Source: Pseudomonas sp. Teo4
Lineage (GTDB): Bacteria > Pseudomonadota > Gammaproteobacteria > Pseudomonadales > Pseudomonadaceae
Direction: 5' to 3'
Length of the DNA: 23,577 nucleotides
NCBI RefSeq assembly: GCF_034387475.1
Contig: NZ_JAXCIL010000007.1
Coordinates: 1 to 23,577, forward strand
The notes below the pieces were generated by a model, which saw only the letters and a program-made list of their open reading frames with translations, was not told the origin of the DNA and did not search any database. Position 1 is the stretch's first letter, and the number at the start of each line of letters is the position of its first letter. Below are positions 7,385 through 16,322 of the stretch, one piece after another. A program made the position numbers and the translations under genes.

Positions 7385-8353
7385 CTAGAGAAACTGCTCG
7401 GCGTAATGGCAGGCCACCTGCCGGGTGCCGACCTGTCTGAGCGCGGGCACTTCCTTGGCACACCGCTCCGTCGCATACGGGCAACGCTTGTGAAACGCGC
7501 AGCCATCCGGCGGGTTCAACGGGTTGGGCAGTTCACCGGCAATGCGGATTTTCGGCTTCAGCGGGTCAGGGTGAATCGCTGGCGTCGCCGACAACAATGC
7601 CTGGGTATACGGGTGCAGCGGCTTCTCGTAGATGTCCTCCTTCGGCCCCATCTCAGCGGGCCTGCCCAAGTACATCACCAGCACCTGATCCGCCACATGG
7701 CGTACCACCGCCAGGTTGTGGGAGATGAACACATACGCTGTGTTGAACTCCTTCTGCAAATCCATGAACAGGTTCAGCACCTGTGCCTGGATCGACACGT
7801 CCAGCGCCGATGTCGGTTCGTCCGCCACCAGCACCTTGGGCTGCAGCATCATCGCCCGGGCCAGGGCGATACGCTGGCGCTGGCCACCGGAGAACATGTG
7901 CGGGTAGCGCTGATAGTGCTCGGGGCGCAGGCCCACTTGCTCCATCATCTTCTGCACTTTCTCACGGCGTTCGGCCTTGCTCAGCGAGGTATTGATCAGC
8001 AGCGGCTCGGCCAGCTGGTCGCCGATCTTCTGTCGCGGGTTCAGCGAGGCATAGGGGCTTTGGAACACCATCTGCACATCGCGGCGCAGCTGCTTGCGCT
8101 CGGCCTTGCTGGCGCCTTTCACCTCGGTGCCGGCGATTTGCAGCGAGCCTGAGGACGGCTCTTCGATCAGGGTCAGGGCACGGGCCAGGGTGGACTTGCC
8201 ACAGCCGGACTCACCGACCACGGCCAGGGTCTTGCCGGCTTCCAGTTCGAACGACACACCATTGAGCGCACGTACCAGGGCGTGGCCTTTGAACAGGCCG
8301 CGGGAGACTTCGTAATGCCGGGTCAGCTCCCGAGCGGATAGAACGACGGCCAT
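7385..8353 (-). CDS. dppF: Dipeptide ABC transporter ATP-binding protein DppF
   Basis: This 322-residue cytoplasmic ATPase is one of the pair that powers DppBC. It has Walker A GESGCGKS (47-54), Q-loop VFQSP (96-100), signature FSGGQRQR (154-161), Walker B VLVADE (174-179) and the H-loop FISHNLAVV. The C-terminal oligopeptide-type extension carries four cysteines (DGCAFHKRCPYATERC and ACHY), the arrangement reported to hold an iron-sulfur cluster in some DppD/OppD-type ATPases. The start at 8353 begins [19 protein letters not shown]; its A overlaps the stop codon of dppD (TGATG), so the two are translationally coupled. It is the last gene of the dpp run and is followed by a REP pair. Confidence 0.96.
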   Translation of the reverse strand: MAVVLSARELTRHYEVSRGLFKGHALVRALNGVSFELEAGKTLAVVGESGCGKSTLARALTLIEEPSSGSLQIAGTEVKGASKAERKQLRRDVQMVFQSPYASLNPRQKIGDQLAEPLLINTSLSKAERREKVQKMMEQVGLRPEHYQRYPHMFSGGQRQRIALARAMMLQPKVLVADEPTSALDVSIQAQVLNLFMDLQKEFNTAYVFISHNLAVVRHVADQVLVMYLGRPAEMGPKEDIYEKPLHPYTQALLSATPAIHPDPLKPKIRIAGELPNPLNPPDGCAFHKRCPYATERCAKEVPALRQVGTRQVACHYAEQFL

Positions 8354-9321
8354 CACGCCACCTCCTGGTTCAGCGGGTAGAAGCAACGCACCAGGCCATG
8401 CGCCTGGGGATCGAGGGGCGGGCGCTGGCGGCGGCAGTTTTCCTGCACGTAGGGGCAGCGCGGTGACAGCAGGCAACCGACGGGGCGGTCATAGCGACCC
8501 GGGACGATACCGGGCAGCGTGGCCAGGCGTTCGGCACCGATGCTGTGCTCCGGGATCGCCGCCAGCAGCGCTTCGCTGTAGGGGTGCGCAGGGACGTCGA
8601 ACAGCTCCGGCACCTGGCCCACTTCCACGGCTTGGCCGGCATACATCACGCACACGCGCTTGGCGGTTTCAGCCACCACGGCCAGGTCATGGGTGATCAG
8701 GATGAGCGCCATGTTGCGCTCTTTCTGCAGGTTCACCAGCAGTTCCATGATCTGCGCCTGGATGGTCACGTCCAGGGCGGTGGTCGGCTCGTCGGCAATC
8801 AGCAGCTTGGGCTCACCAGCAATCGCCATGGCAATCGCCACCCGTTGGCTCATGCCGCCGGACAGCTGGTGCGGGTAGGCATCCAGGCGGCTTTCGGCGG
8901 CCGGGATTTCCACTTTCTTGAGCAGCTCCAGAGCACGCTGGCGGGCCGCCTTGCCCTTGAGGCCCAGGTGTTGGCGCAGCACCTCTTCGATCTGGTAACC
9001 CACGGTGTAGCTGGGGTTGAGTGCGGTCATCGGGTCCTGGAAGACCATGGCGATGTCCTTGCCCACCACTTTGCGCCGTTGCCGGCCGCTGAGCTTGAGC
9101 ATATCGGTGCCGTCGAAGGTGAGGGCGTCGGCGGTGATGCGCCCAGGGGCGTCGATCAGGCCCATCAGGGCCATCATGGTCACCGATTTGCCCGAGCCGG
9201 ACTCGCCGACGATGGCCAGGATCTCGCCAGCCTCCACGGACAGGTCCAGGCCGTCCACCACAGGGACCGCGTTGGCGTCGCCGAAGCGCACGTTCAGGTT
9301 GTTGATCTGCAACAGTGACAT
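8353..9321 (-). CDS. dppD: Dipeptide ABC transporter ATP-binding protein DppD
   Basis: This 322-residue cytoplasmic ATPase is the partner of DppF. Motifs are Walker A GESGSGKS (39-46), Q-loop [11 protein letters not shown], signature LSGGMSQR (153-160), Walker B LLIADE (173-178) and H-loop ITHDLAVV. The C-terminal region has four cysteines ([16 protein letters not shown] and RCFY), again matching the iron-sulfur-type cluster of this subfamily. AGGAG seven bases before the ATG at 9321 fixes the start; an in-frame upstream extension into dppC is not needed. It begins 10 bases after the dppC stop and shares its last base with the dppF start. With DppF it should form the asymmetric ATPase dimer of the importer. 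Confidence 0.96.
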   Translation of the reverse strand: MSLLQINNLNVRFGDANAVPVVDGLDLSVEAGEILAIVGESGSGKSVTMMALMGLIDAPGRITADALTFDGTDMLKLSGRQRRKVVGKDIAMVFQDPMTALNPSYTVGYQIEEVLRQHLGLKGKAARQRALELLKKVEIPAAESRLDAYPHQLSGGMSQRVAIAMAIAGEPKLLIADEPTTALDVTIQAQIMELLVNLQKERNMALILITHDLAVVAETAKRVCVMYAGQAVEVGQVPELFDVPAHPYSEALLAAIPEHSIGAERLATLPGIVPGRYDRPVGCLLSPRCPYVQENCRRQRPPLDPQAHGLVRCFYPLNQEVA

Positions 9322-9331
9322 GGCGTTCTCC

Positions 9332-10258
9332 TCAGGCGGCGTTCTTGAGTTTCGGGTCCAGCGCATCGCGCAGGCCGTCGCCCATCAGGTTGATTGCCAG
9401 CACACTGAGCAGAATGGTCAGGCCGGGCAGGCTCACCACCCACCAGGCGCGCTCGATGTAGTCGCGGGCCGAGGCCAGCATGGTGCCCCACTCGGGGGTG
9501 GGCGGCTGCACACCCAGGCCAAGGAAGCCCAGCGCTGCAGCGTCGAGAATTGCCGAAGAGAAACTCAAGGTGGCCTGCACGATCAGTGGTGCCATGCAGT
9601 TGGGCAGCACCGTGACGAACATCAGCCGTGGCAGCCCGGCACCTGCCAGGCGGGCGGCGGTCACGTAGTCGCGGTTCAGCTCGCCCATCACCGCTGCGCG
9701 GGTCAGACGCACGTAGGATGGCAACGAAACGACGGCGATGGCGATCACGGTATTGATCAGGCCTGGGCCGAGGATGGCGACGATGGCCACGGCCAGCAAC
9801 AGCGACGGCAGCGCGAGCATCACGTCCATCAGGCGCATGATCGAAGGGCCAAGCAATTGCGGGAAGAACCCGGCCAACAGGCCCAGCAGAATGCCAGGGA
9901 TCAGTGACATCACCACCGACGACAGGCCGATCAGCAGCGACAGCCGGGCGCCCTGGATCAGCCGCGAGAGCAGGTCGCGGCCCAGTTCGTCGGTGCCGAG
10001 AATGAACTGCCAGGTGCCGCCTTCGAGCCATACCGGCGGGGTGAGCAGGAAGTCGCGGTATTGCTCGCTTGGGTCATGCGGGGCAACCCACGGGGCGAAC
10101 AACGCGCAGAACACCACCAGGCACATGAAGGCCAGGCCCATCACGGCGCCTTTGTTGCGCGAGAAGGCTTGCCAGAACTCTTTGTACGGTGACGGGTAGA
10201 GCAGGCTTTGGTCCACCGGGCTGACCGGTGTCACGGATTTCGGAATTGGGCTAGTCAT
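9332..10258 (-). CDS. dppC: Dipeptide ABC transporter permease DppC
   Basis: This 308-residue inner-membrane subunit has an N-terminal cytoplasmic tail, a first membrane helix at about residues 38-60 ([20 protein letters not shown]), then a periplasmic segment with the family motif [20 protein letters not shown] and five further helices. The cytoplasmic coupling loop (EAA motif) is [20 protein letters not shown]. The C-terminal [20 protein letters not shown] and [17 protein letters not shown] are typical of OppC/DppC permeases. The start codon lies 10 bases after the dppB stop, and the stop codon region of dppB (TGAGGT) supplies its ribosome binding site. It pairs with DppB to make the channel. 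Confidence 0.96.
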   Translation of the reverse strand: MTSPIPKSVTPVSPVDQSLLYPSPYKEFWQAFSRNKGAVMGLAFMCLVVFCALFAPWVAPHDPSEQYRDFLLTPPVWLEGGTWQFILGTDELGRDLLSRLIQGARLSLLIGLSSVVMSLIPGILLGLLAGFFPQLLGPSIMRLMDVMLALPSLLLAVAIVAILGPGLINTVIAIAVVSLPSYVRLTRAAVMGELNRDYVTAARLAGAGLPRLMFVTVLPNCMAPLIVQATLSFSSAILDAAALGFLGLGVQPPTPEWGTMLASARDYIERAWWVVSLPGLTILLSVLAINLMGDGLRDALDPKLKNAA

Positions 10259-10268
10259 GGCGAAGACC

Positions 10269-11279
10269 TCAGCGCTGATGACGGATGCGTGGGTTGGCCA
10301 AGCCGTAGAGGATGTCCACGACGAAGTTGACCAGAATCACCAGGCAGGCAATCAACAGGATGCCGTTCTGGACCACGGGGTAGTCACGGGCGCCGATGGC
10401 TTCGATCAGCCATTTGCCGATGCCCGGCCAGGAGAAGATGGTTTCGGTAAGCACCGCACCGGCCAGCAAGGTACCTACCTGCAGGCCGAACACCGTCAGT
10501 ACCGGGATCAGGGCGTTGCGCAGGCCGTGCACGAAGACCACGCGGGCCGGCGACAGACCCTTGGCGCGGGCGGTGCGGATGTAGTCTTCGCGCAGCACTT
10601 CAAGCATCGACGAGCGGGTCATGCGGGCGATTACCGCCAGCGGAATGGTGCCCAGCACGATAGCGGGCAGGATCAGGTGCATCACGGCGTCCTTGAACGC
10701 CCCTTCCTCGTCGCTGAGCAGGGTGTCGATGAGCATGAAGCCGGTTTTCGGCTCGATGTCATAGAGCAGGTCGATGCGCCCGGACACGGGCGTCCAGCCC
10801 AGGCTCACGGAGAAGAACATGATCAGGATCAGGCCCCACCAGAAGATCGGCATGGAATAGCCGGCCAGCGAGATGCCCATCACCCCGTGGTCGAACAGCG
10901 AGCCCCGCTTGAGCGCCGCGATCACCCCGGCCAGCAGGCCGACGACACCGGCGAACACCAGGGCAGCGAAGGCCAGCTCAAGGGTGGCCGGGAACAGGGT
11001 TAGAAACTCGCTCCAGACACTTTCGCGGGTACGCAGCGACTCGCCCAGGTCACCCTGGGCCAGCTTGCCGACATAGTCCAGGTACTGGACCGGCAGGGGC
11101 TTGTTCAAGCCCAGGCGCTCCATGGCCTGGGCGTGCATTTCGGGGTCGACCCTGCGCTCGCCCATCATGACTTCCACCGGGTCGCCGGGGATCAGGCGTA
11201 TGAGCGCGAAGGTCAGCAAGGTGATACCGAAGAAGGTCGGAATCAGCAGGCCTAGACGCCGGGCAATAAAACTCAACAT
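10269..11279 (-). CDS. dppB: Dipeptide ABC transporter permease DppB
   Basis: This 336-residue inner-membrane subunit starts MLSFIARRLGLLIPTFFGIT, the classic DppB/OppB opening, followed by LIRLIPGDPVEVMMG. Six membrane helices are predicted by eye. The EAA coupling loop is IRTARAKGLSPARVVFVHGL, followed by RNALIPVLTVFGLQVGTLLAGAV, and the tail ends with the NFVVDILYGLANPRIR motif. The start has a GAGG sequence about a dozen bases upstream. It lies 75 bases after the upstream binding-protein gene, so one transcript for the binding protein, permeases and ATPases is plausible. Confidence 0.96.
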   Translation of the reverse strand: MLSFIARRLGLLIPTFFGITLLTFALIRLIPGDPVEVMMGERRVDPEMHAQAMERLGLNKPLPVQYLDYVGKLAQGDLGESLRTRESVWSEFLTLFPATLELAFAALVFAGVVGLLAGVIAALKRGSLFDHGVMGISLAGYSMPIFWWGLILIMFFSVSLGWTPVSGRIDLLYDIEPKTGFMLIDTLLSDEEGAFKDAVMHLILPAIVLGTIPLAVIARMTRSSMLEVLREDYIRTARAKGLSPARVVFVHGLRNALIPVLTVFGLQVGTLLAGAVLTETIFSWPGIGKWLIEAIGARDYPVVQNGILLIACLVILVNFVVDILYGLANPRIRHQR

Positions 11280-11354
11280 TGTCGGAGGTACCTCATCAGC
11301 CGGTTACGGCGGTGCCGCCGGTGCCCGTGTGGGGTCCCGGCGGTCGTTGTTGTT

Positions 11355-12950
11355 CTACTTCACCTTGGTGGTGGCGAAGTTGTTGTTGGTCAGAGGGTTG
11401 ATCACGTAACCCTCCACGGTGTCACGCATGGCGGTGAACATCTTCGGATGGGCCATGCTGATCCAGGGTTGATCGTCATCGTACACCTTCAATGCCTCGG
11501 CATAGAGCCTTGCGCGTTCGTCGTTGTCGATCACTTCGCGGGCGCGGGTGATCAGCTCCTGGAATTTCGGGTTGCACCAGCGGGCGTAGTTCTCGCCGCT
11601 TTTGGCGGCGTCGCAGCTGAGCAGGGGACTGAGGAAGTTGTCCGGGTCGCCGTTGTCGCCGGCCCAACCGGTGGACACCAGGTCGGCTTCGCCTTTCTTG
11701 GCGCGGCGCAGCATCTCGGCCCATTCCATCACGCGGATGTCCAGCTTGATGCCGATCTTGGCCAGGTCCGCTTGCAGCATTTCGGCCGACAGGCGCGGGT
11801 TGGGGTTGGTCGGGCCGCCGCCGTTGCGGGTGAACAGGTTGATCACTGTGCCTTCCGGCACGCCGGCTTGCTTGAGTAGTTCACGGGCCTTGGCCAGGTC
11901 GTGGGGCGGGTTCTTGTTGTCGGTGTTGAAGCCGATCATGGTCGGTGGGTAGGGGTTGACGCCGACCAGGGCGTTGCCTTTGCCAAAGAGCTGGTCAACG
12001 TGGGTCTGGCGGTCGAAGGCCATGTTGATCGCCTTTCGCACGCGCACGTCGCTCAGGTACTTGTGCTCGGTGTTCATCGAGATGTAGCCGGTGACCAGCG
12101 CTTCGATCTCGGCGACCTTGAGCTTGGGGTCGGCCTTGATCGACGGGATGTCATCAGGCTTGGGGTACAGCGCGACCTGGCATTCGTTGGCACGCAGTTT
12201 TTGCAGGCGCACGTTGTTGTCGGTGGCAATGGCAAAGATCAGCGCATCGGCCGGTGGCTTGCCGCGGAAGTAGTCCGGGTTGGGCTTGTAGCGAACCTGG
12301 GCGTCCTTGTTGTAGCGCTGGAAGATGAAGGGGCCGGTGCCGATGGGTTTGCTGTTCAGGTCGGCCGTCTTGCCTGCCTTGAGCAACTGGTCGCCGTATT
12401 CGGCGGAGTAGATCGAGGTGAAGGCCATGGCCATGTCGCGCAGGAACGGTGCTTCCGGGCGGGTAAGGGTGATGACCACGGTATGGTCGTCGGTCTTGTC
12501 CACCGACTTGAGCCGCTCCTTGAAGGCCATGCTCTCGAAATAGGGGTAGCCGACGCTGGTCTTGTCGTGCCAGGGGTGGTTCGGGTCGAGCTGGCGACGC
12601 AGGCTCCACAGCACGTCGTCGGCGTTGAAGTCACGGGTCGGCTTGAAGTAGTCGGTGGTGTGGAACTTCACGCCTTCACGCAGGTGGAAGGTGTAGGTCA
12701 GGCCGTCTGGCGAGATGTCCCAACGTTCGGCCAGGGCCGGCTGAATGTCGGTGGTGCCGGGCTTGAAATCGACCAGGCGATTGAACACGGTCTCGGCCGA
12801 GGCGTCGGCGGTGACCGCTGTGGTGTACTGGACGATGTCGAAGCCTTCCGGGCTGGCTTCGGTGCACACCACCAGCGGCTTGGCCGCCAGGTGCGTGGCA
12901 CTGCTCAGAATGACCGCTGCGAGGGCAGCGCGGAGCGGTAGCGATTTCAT
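11355..12950 (-). CDS. Divergent DppA-like peptide-binding protein (third copy)
   Basis: This 531-residue periplasmic protein belongs to the SBP_bac_5 (DppA/OppA) family. The signal peptide is MKSLPLRAALAAVILSSATHLAA, with cleavage before KPLVV. Two disulfide-type cysteine pairs of DppA are kept (Cys29 with Cys257; Cys446 with Cys459), as is GWAGDNGDPDN (428-438), which carries the Asp that holds the peptide amino group. The segment that reads MPVQRPYNPNA in the other two copies and in E. coli DppA is here TRNGGGPTNPNP (374-385), so the Arg that pairs with the ligand carboxylate is Gly379. A changed ligand, such as longer or modified peptides, is inferred. GGGAG six bases upstream supports the start. 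It is the binding protein closest to dppB, in the position of dppA4 of P. aeruginosa. Confidence 0.93.
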   Translation of the reverse strand: MKSLPLRAALAAVILSSATHLAAKPLVVCTEASPEGFDIVQYTTAVTADASAETVFNRLVDFKPGTTDIQPALAERWDISPDGLTYTFHLREGVKFHTTDYFKPTRDFNADDVLWSLRRQLDPNHPWHDKTSVGYPYFESMAFKERLKSVDKTDDHTVVITLTRPEAPFLRDMAMAFTSIYSAEYGDQLLKAGKTADLNSKPIGTGPFIFQRYNKDAQVRYKPNPDYFRGKPPADALIFAIATDNNVRLQKLRANECQVALYPKPDDIPSIKADPKLKVAEIEALVTGYISMNTEHKYLSDVRVRKAINMAFDRQTHVDQLFGKGNALVGVNPYPPTMIGFNTDNKNPPHDLAKARELLKQAGVPEGTVINLFTRNGGGPTNPNPRLSAEMLQADLAKIGIKLDIRVMEWAEMLRRAKKGEADLVSTGWAGDNGDPDNFLSPLLSCDAAKSGENYARWCNPKFQELITRAREVIDNDERARLYAEALKVYDDDQPWISMAHPKMFTAMRDTVEGYVINPLTNNNFATTKVK

Positions 12951-12985
12951 GTGAACTCCCTGCTGGCATTGTTTCCAGCGTAGCC

Positions 12986-13015
12986 GCCACGGCCCGGGGC
13001 GGAACGGGCCGTGGC
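12986..13015 (-). terminator. Strong hairpin between the porin and the third binding-protein gene
   Basis: GCCACGGCCC (12986-12995) and GGGCCGTGGC (13006-13015) form a perfect 10-base stem with a 10-base loop, eight bases beyond the porin stop codon and 35 bases ahead of the next start. No U-run follows on the transcribed strand. It could be a partial terminator or an mRNA-stabilising stem that sets different expression for the porin and downstream transporter genes. Confidence 0.5.
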
Positions 13016-13023
13016 GTCAGCGG

Positions 13024-14403
13024 TTACAGAATGTTGAACGGAATGGTGGTGACGATGCGCAGCTCGTCCAGGCTGCCATCGCCCTGGGCCTTGCTGGCCC
13101 GGTGCGCGGTGTAGGTGGCGCGGATGCTGGTGTCTTTCAGCGGGCCGCTCTGCACCGCATAACTGGTGCCGATGCCCCACTCGTAATGGGTTTCGCCGTC
13201 CAGGCCGTTCACGTCGTAGGCGGTGCCGCGGTAGTGAGTACCGTCGATGCCCCAGCCACGGGCGTTGTACAGGTTGAACTTCAGACCAGGCACGCCGTAG
13301 GGCGCCATGTTCAGCACGTAGGAAATCTGCAGGGATTTCTCGTTCGGGCCGTTGAAGTCCGACAGCAGCGAGTTGGCCAGGTAAATGCCGTTGGTCTCGT
13401 GCAGGTAGTCGAAGTACTCGTTGCCGTTCACTTGCTGCCAGGAGGCGCTGAGGGTGTGGGCCTGGTGCGTCAGGCCGAACGACAGGCTGTAGGTGTCGTT
13501 GTCGATGTCACCCATCTTCTTGCTGCCTTCGTCCACGGTCTTGTAGTAGTTCAGACCGGTGGAAAGGCTCAGCACCGCGCTGTCACCCAGCACATGGTTG
13601 GCGCCGAAGTAGTATTGGTTCCAGAAGTCATCGACCTTGGTGGCGTACAGGCTGGTGGTCAGGCTTTTGAACGGCTGGTAGTTGACCCCGGTGGTGCTGG
13701 CACGGTCGGTTTCGACGCCGGTGGCGCTGTACTCGCTGCGGAACTTGCTCAGGCTCTGTTCGGTACGCGGGGAAACCCGGTCGAAGGTGCCGATATCGAA
13801 CGACAGGTTGTCGAACTCGGCGCTGTGCAGGAAGGCTCCCTGGAAGCTCGACGGCAGGGCGCGGTTACCGATGTAGGCGATCATGGGCGTGTCGACGGAC
13901 TGGCGGCCCACGGTGAGGGTGGTGTTGGACACCCGCGCCTTGACGTTGGCCAGGCCCATCTTGCTCCACTGGCCGATGGGGTCGCCGTCGCTATGGGTCA
14001 GCGTACGGTTGTTGGGGCCGGCCACTGCCGCTCGGCCTTGTTCCAGGGCGATGGCGTTGTAGCCAGCGGCTTCCACGGCAAAGCCAACGGTGCCCTGCGT
14101 AAAGCCCGAGCTGTAGTTGAGGATGGTGCCTTGCAGCCAGTTGTCACGGCTATGGGTGGCGTGACGGGTGCCGTCGCTCTTGTAGTACTTGAACAGCGGG
14201 GCGCGGGTGGCGCGTTCGCGGGCGTACCAGTTACGAGTGCTGCCGGACAGGCTCTGGCCGTCGATGAAGCCTTTGGCCTCGTCTTGTTCGCTGGTGGTTT
14301 TCAGGCTGAACGGGACGTAGTCCTGGCTCTGGGTGTCGGCCTGGGCCATGGCGGAGAAGGCGCCAATGGATAAGGCCAGTGCGGTTATCGTGAAACGTAT
14401 CAA
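13024..14403 (-). CDS. OprD-family outer membrane porin (OpdP-like)
   Basis: This 459-residue outer membrane channel belongs to the OprD (Pseudomonas substrate-specific porin) family. The signal peptide is MIRFTITALALSIGAFSAMA, then QADTQSQD. Family marks are GFIDGQSLSGSTRNWYARER, DNWLQGTILNYSSGFTQGTV, and a C-terminal strand ending in an aliphatic and aromatic pattern (RIVTTIPFNIL). Its place inside a dpp locus, between two dipeptide-binding protein genes, matches opdP of P. aeruginosa, which takes up glycine-glutamate dipeptide. The start codon is TTG at 14403: AAAGGGAG lies seven bases upstream, and the first downstream Met (residue 19) would lose the signal peptide. I did not give the symbol because the OprD subfamilies are hard to separate by eye. 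Confidence 0.92.
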   Translation of the reverse strand: MIRFTITALALSIGAFSAMAQADTQSQDYVPFSLKTTSEQDEAKGFIDGQSLSGSTRNWYARERATRAPLFKYYKSDGTRHATHSRDNWLQGTILNYSSGFTQGTVGFAVEAAGYNAIALEQGRAAVAGPNNRTLTHSDGDPIGQWSKMGLANVKARVSNTTLTVGRQSVDTPMIAYIGNRALPSSFQGAFLHSAEFDNLSFDIGTFDRVSPRTEQSLSKFRSEYSATGVETDRASTTGVNYQPFKSLTTSLYATKVDDFWNQYYFGANHVLGDSAVLSLSTGLNYYKTVDEGSKKMGDIDNDTYSLSFGLTHQAHTLSASWQQVNGNEYFDYLHETNGIYLANSLLSDFNGPNEKSLQISYVLNMAPYGVPGLKFNLYNARGWGIDGTHYRGTAYDVNGLDGETHYEWGIGTSYAVQSGPLKDTSIRATYTAHRASKAQGDGSLDELRIVTTIPFNIL

Positions 14404-14523
14404 AGTAAAGCTCCCTTTCTTTTCTTTTAGTTATCACCAGGCCTTGTGGGCTGGGGTATTTGCTGCGGTGTTGCCAGGGTTGCCACGGGATCGCCGGGCA
14501 TGTTCGTTGCCTTTACCGGCCTT
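14404..14523 (-). promoter_or_regulatory. Leader of the porin gene
   Basis: This 120-base stretch between the porin start and the upstream repeat contains a purine-rich run (complement of 14408-14430) ending in AAAGGGAG, the porin ribosome binding site. No convincing -10/-35 pair could be assigned by eye. The long A/G run could favour strong translation. Confidence 0.4.
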
Positions 14524-14594
14524 ATCGCCGGCAAGCCGGCTCCCACAGATTCCGGGGAACTGTTGGCTTTTGTAGGAGCCGGCTTGCCGGCGAT
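14524..14594. repeat. Inverted repeat pair of a second REP-like class
   Basis: Arms 14524-14547 (atcgccggcaagccggctcc and onward) and 14571-14594 are inverted copies with one mismatch, separated by 23 bases. The core gccggcaagccggctccnaca differs from the cgcgggtnaacccgctcccaca core of the other pairs but shares the ctccnaca tail. It lies 11 bases past the stop of the second dppA-like gene and may end or stabilise that transcript. Confidence 0.85.
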
Positions 14595-14605
14595 GGGGCC
14601 CTTGC

Positions 14606-16198
14606 TTAATCCACACTCACACCGGAAAAGTCATTGCGCCCGAATGGGCTGACTCGGAAGTCGGCCACCTTGGCGCTGATCGGCTGGTTGACCGTGGAAT
14701 GCGCCACCGGGGTGATCGGTACCTGCTGCTTGAGGCGCTGCTGGGCTTGCTGGTAAAGCGCTGTGCGCTCGGCGCGATCGGTGACTTGCTTGGCTTTTTT
14801 CACCAGGCTGTCGTACTGCGGGTCACACCACAGGGAGTAGTTGTTGCTGCCGATGGCATCGCAGTTGTAGAGCGTACCGAGCCAGTTGTCCGGGTCGCCG
14901 TTGTCACCGGTCCAGCCGATCAGGGCGATGTCGTGCTCACCGCTCTTCATGCGCTTGAGGTACTCGCCCCACTCGTAACTGACGATGCGCACCTTGAAGC
15001 CAAGCTTGCTCCAATCAGCCTGGAGCATTTCGGCCATGAGCTTGGCGTTGGGGTTGTAGGGGCGCTGTACCGGCATGGCCCACAGGGTGATTTCGCTGCC
15101 TTCCTTGACCCCGGCCTGTTGCAGCAAGGTCCTGGCTTTGGCCGGGTCGTACGGGGCATCCTTGATCGATTCGTCGTAGGACCATTGGGTCGGCGGCATG
15201 GCGTTGACCGCCCGCTGGCCGGAGTCCTGATACACCGCCTGGAGGATCGCCTGCTTGTTCACCGCCATGTCCATGGCCTGGCGCACTTCCAGCCGGTCGA
15301 ACGGTGGGTGCTGGGTGTTGTAGGCGATGTAGCCGAGGTTGAAGCCCGGTTGCTGAAGCACCTGCAGCTTGTCGTCGCCCCTGAGCCCCGGAAGGTCAGC
15401 CGGGCGCGGGTGCAGGGTGACCTGGCATTCGTTGCGGCGCAGCTTCTGGATACGTACAGAAGGGTCGACGTTGATCGAAAACACCAGGTTGTCGATTTTC
15501 ACCTCATCCGGTGCCCAGTAGGCCGGATTGCCCTTGAAGCGGATCTGCGAGTCTTTCTGGTAGCGCTGGAACACGAACGGGCCGGTGCCGATCGGCTGCT
15601 GGTTGATGTCGCTGGGGCGGCCGCTGGTCAACAGCTGCTGCGCGTATTCGGCGGAAAGTATCGAGGCGAAGCTCATCGCCAGGTTCTGAATGAACGCGGC
15701 ATCGACCTTGTTCAGGGTGAACACGACTGTGTGCGGGTCGGTTTTTTCGACATGGGCGATGTTCTTGTCCAGGCCCATGCTGACGAAGTAGGGAAACTCG
15801 GTGGGGTAGGCCTTGCGGAACGGATGCGCCTTGTCGAGCATGCGGTTGAAGGTGAACAGTACGTCGTCGGCGTTGAAGTCGCGGCTTGGTGTGAAGGCCT
15901 TGTTGCTGTGGAACTTGACCCCTTCACGCAAGTGGAAGGTGTAGCGCAGGCCGTCATCGGAAACTTCCCACTTGGTAGCCAGGGCGGGGTGTACCGCCGT
16001 GCCGCCGCGTTCGAACTCGACCAGACGGTTGTAGATCGGTTCGGCGGCGTCGTTGTCGGTGGCACTGGTGTACTGGGCCGTGTCGAAACCTGCCGGGCTG
16101 CCCTCCGAGCAGAACACCAGGTTCTTGGCTTGCAGAGCAGGGGCCTGGGTCATCAGGCCAAGGGCGAGCAGGGTCGAAAGACGGGTGGCGTGGCGCAT
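14606..16198 (-). CDS. DppA-like dipeptide-binding protein (second copy)
   Basis: This 530-residue periplasmic protein belongs to the SBP_bac_5 family, close to E. coli DppA. The signal peptide is MRHATRLSTLLALGLMTQAP ALQA, with cleavage before KNLVFCSEGSPAGFD. Dipeptide-binding features are intact: MPVQRPYNPNA with the carboxylate-binding Arg, GWTGDNGDPDNW with the amino-group Asp, and two cysteine pairs (FCSEG with NECQV, YNCDA with LWCD). The start at 16198 has AAAGGA nearby; an in-frame ATG 96 bases further upstream has no support and would bury the signal peptide. It lies 124 bases downstream of the first copy, a gap with only a 6-base hairpin (16265-16281), and ahead of the porin, matching dppA3 of the P. 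aeruginosa locus. Confidence 0.95.
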   Translation of the reverse strand: MRHATRLSTLLALGLMTQAPALQAKNLVFCSEGSPAGFDTAQYTSATDNDAAEPIYNRLVEFERGGTAVHPALATKWEVSDDGLRYTFHLREGVKFHSNKAFTPSRDFNADDVLFTFNRMLDKAHPFRKAYPTEFPYFVSMGLDKNIAHVEKTDPHTVVFTLNKVDAAFIQNLAMSFASILSAEYAQQLLTSGRPSDINQQPIGTGPFVFQRYQKDSQIRFKGNPAYWAPDEVKIDNLVFSINVDPSVRIQKLRRNECQVTLHPRPADLPGLRGDDKLQVLQQPGFNLGYIAYNTQHPPFDRLEVRQAMDMAVNKQAILQAVYQDSGQRAVNAMPPTQWSYDESIKDAPYDPAKARTLLQQAGVKEGSEITLWAMPVQRPYNPNAKLMAEMLQADWSKLGFKVRIVSYEWGEYLKRMKSGEHDIALIGWTGDNGDPDNWLGTLYNCDAIGSNNYSLWCDPQYDSLVKKAKQVTDRAERTALYQQAQQRLKQQVPITPVAHSTVNQPISAKVADFRVSPFGRNDFSGVSVD

Positions 16199-16322
16199 GG
16201 CGGTTCCTTTTCCAGCTGTTTTCGCCGCCTCGGGGTACGAATTGCGGCAACAGGGACCCGACCCCGACGCGGGTAGCGTCGAGGTGGGCTGCATATATGG
16301 GAAGGGGCGAGGATGCCCGGTG

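Noticed and set aside
13102..14373. 423-residue plus-strand frame antisense to the porin
   Set aside because: Gly/Val-rich shadow frame without ribosome binding site or family motif.
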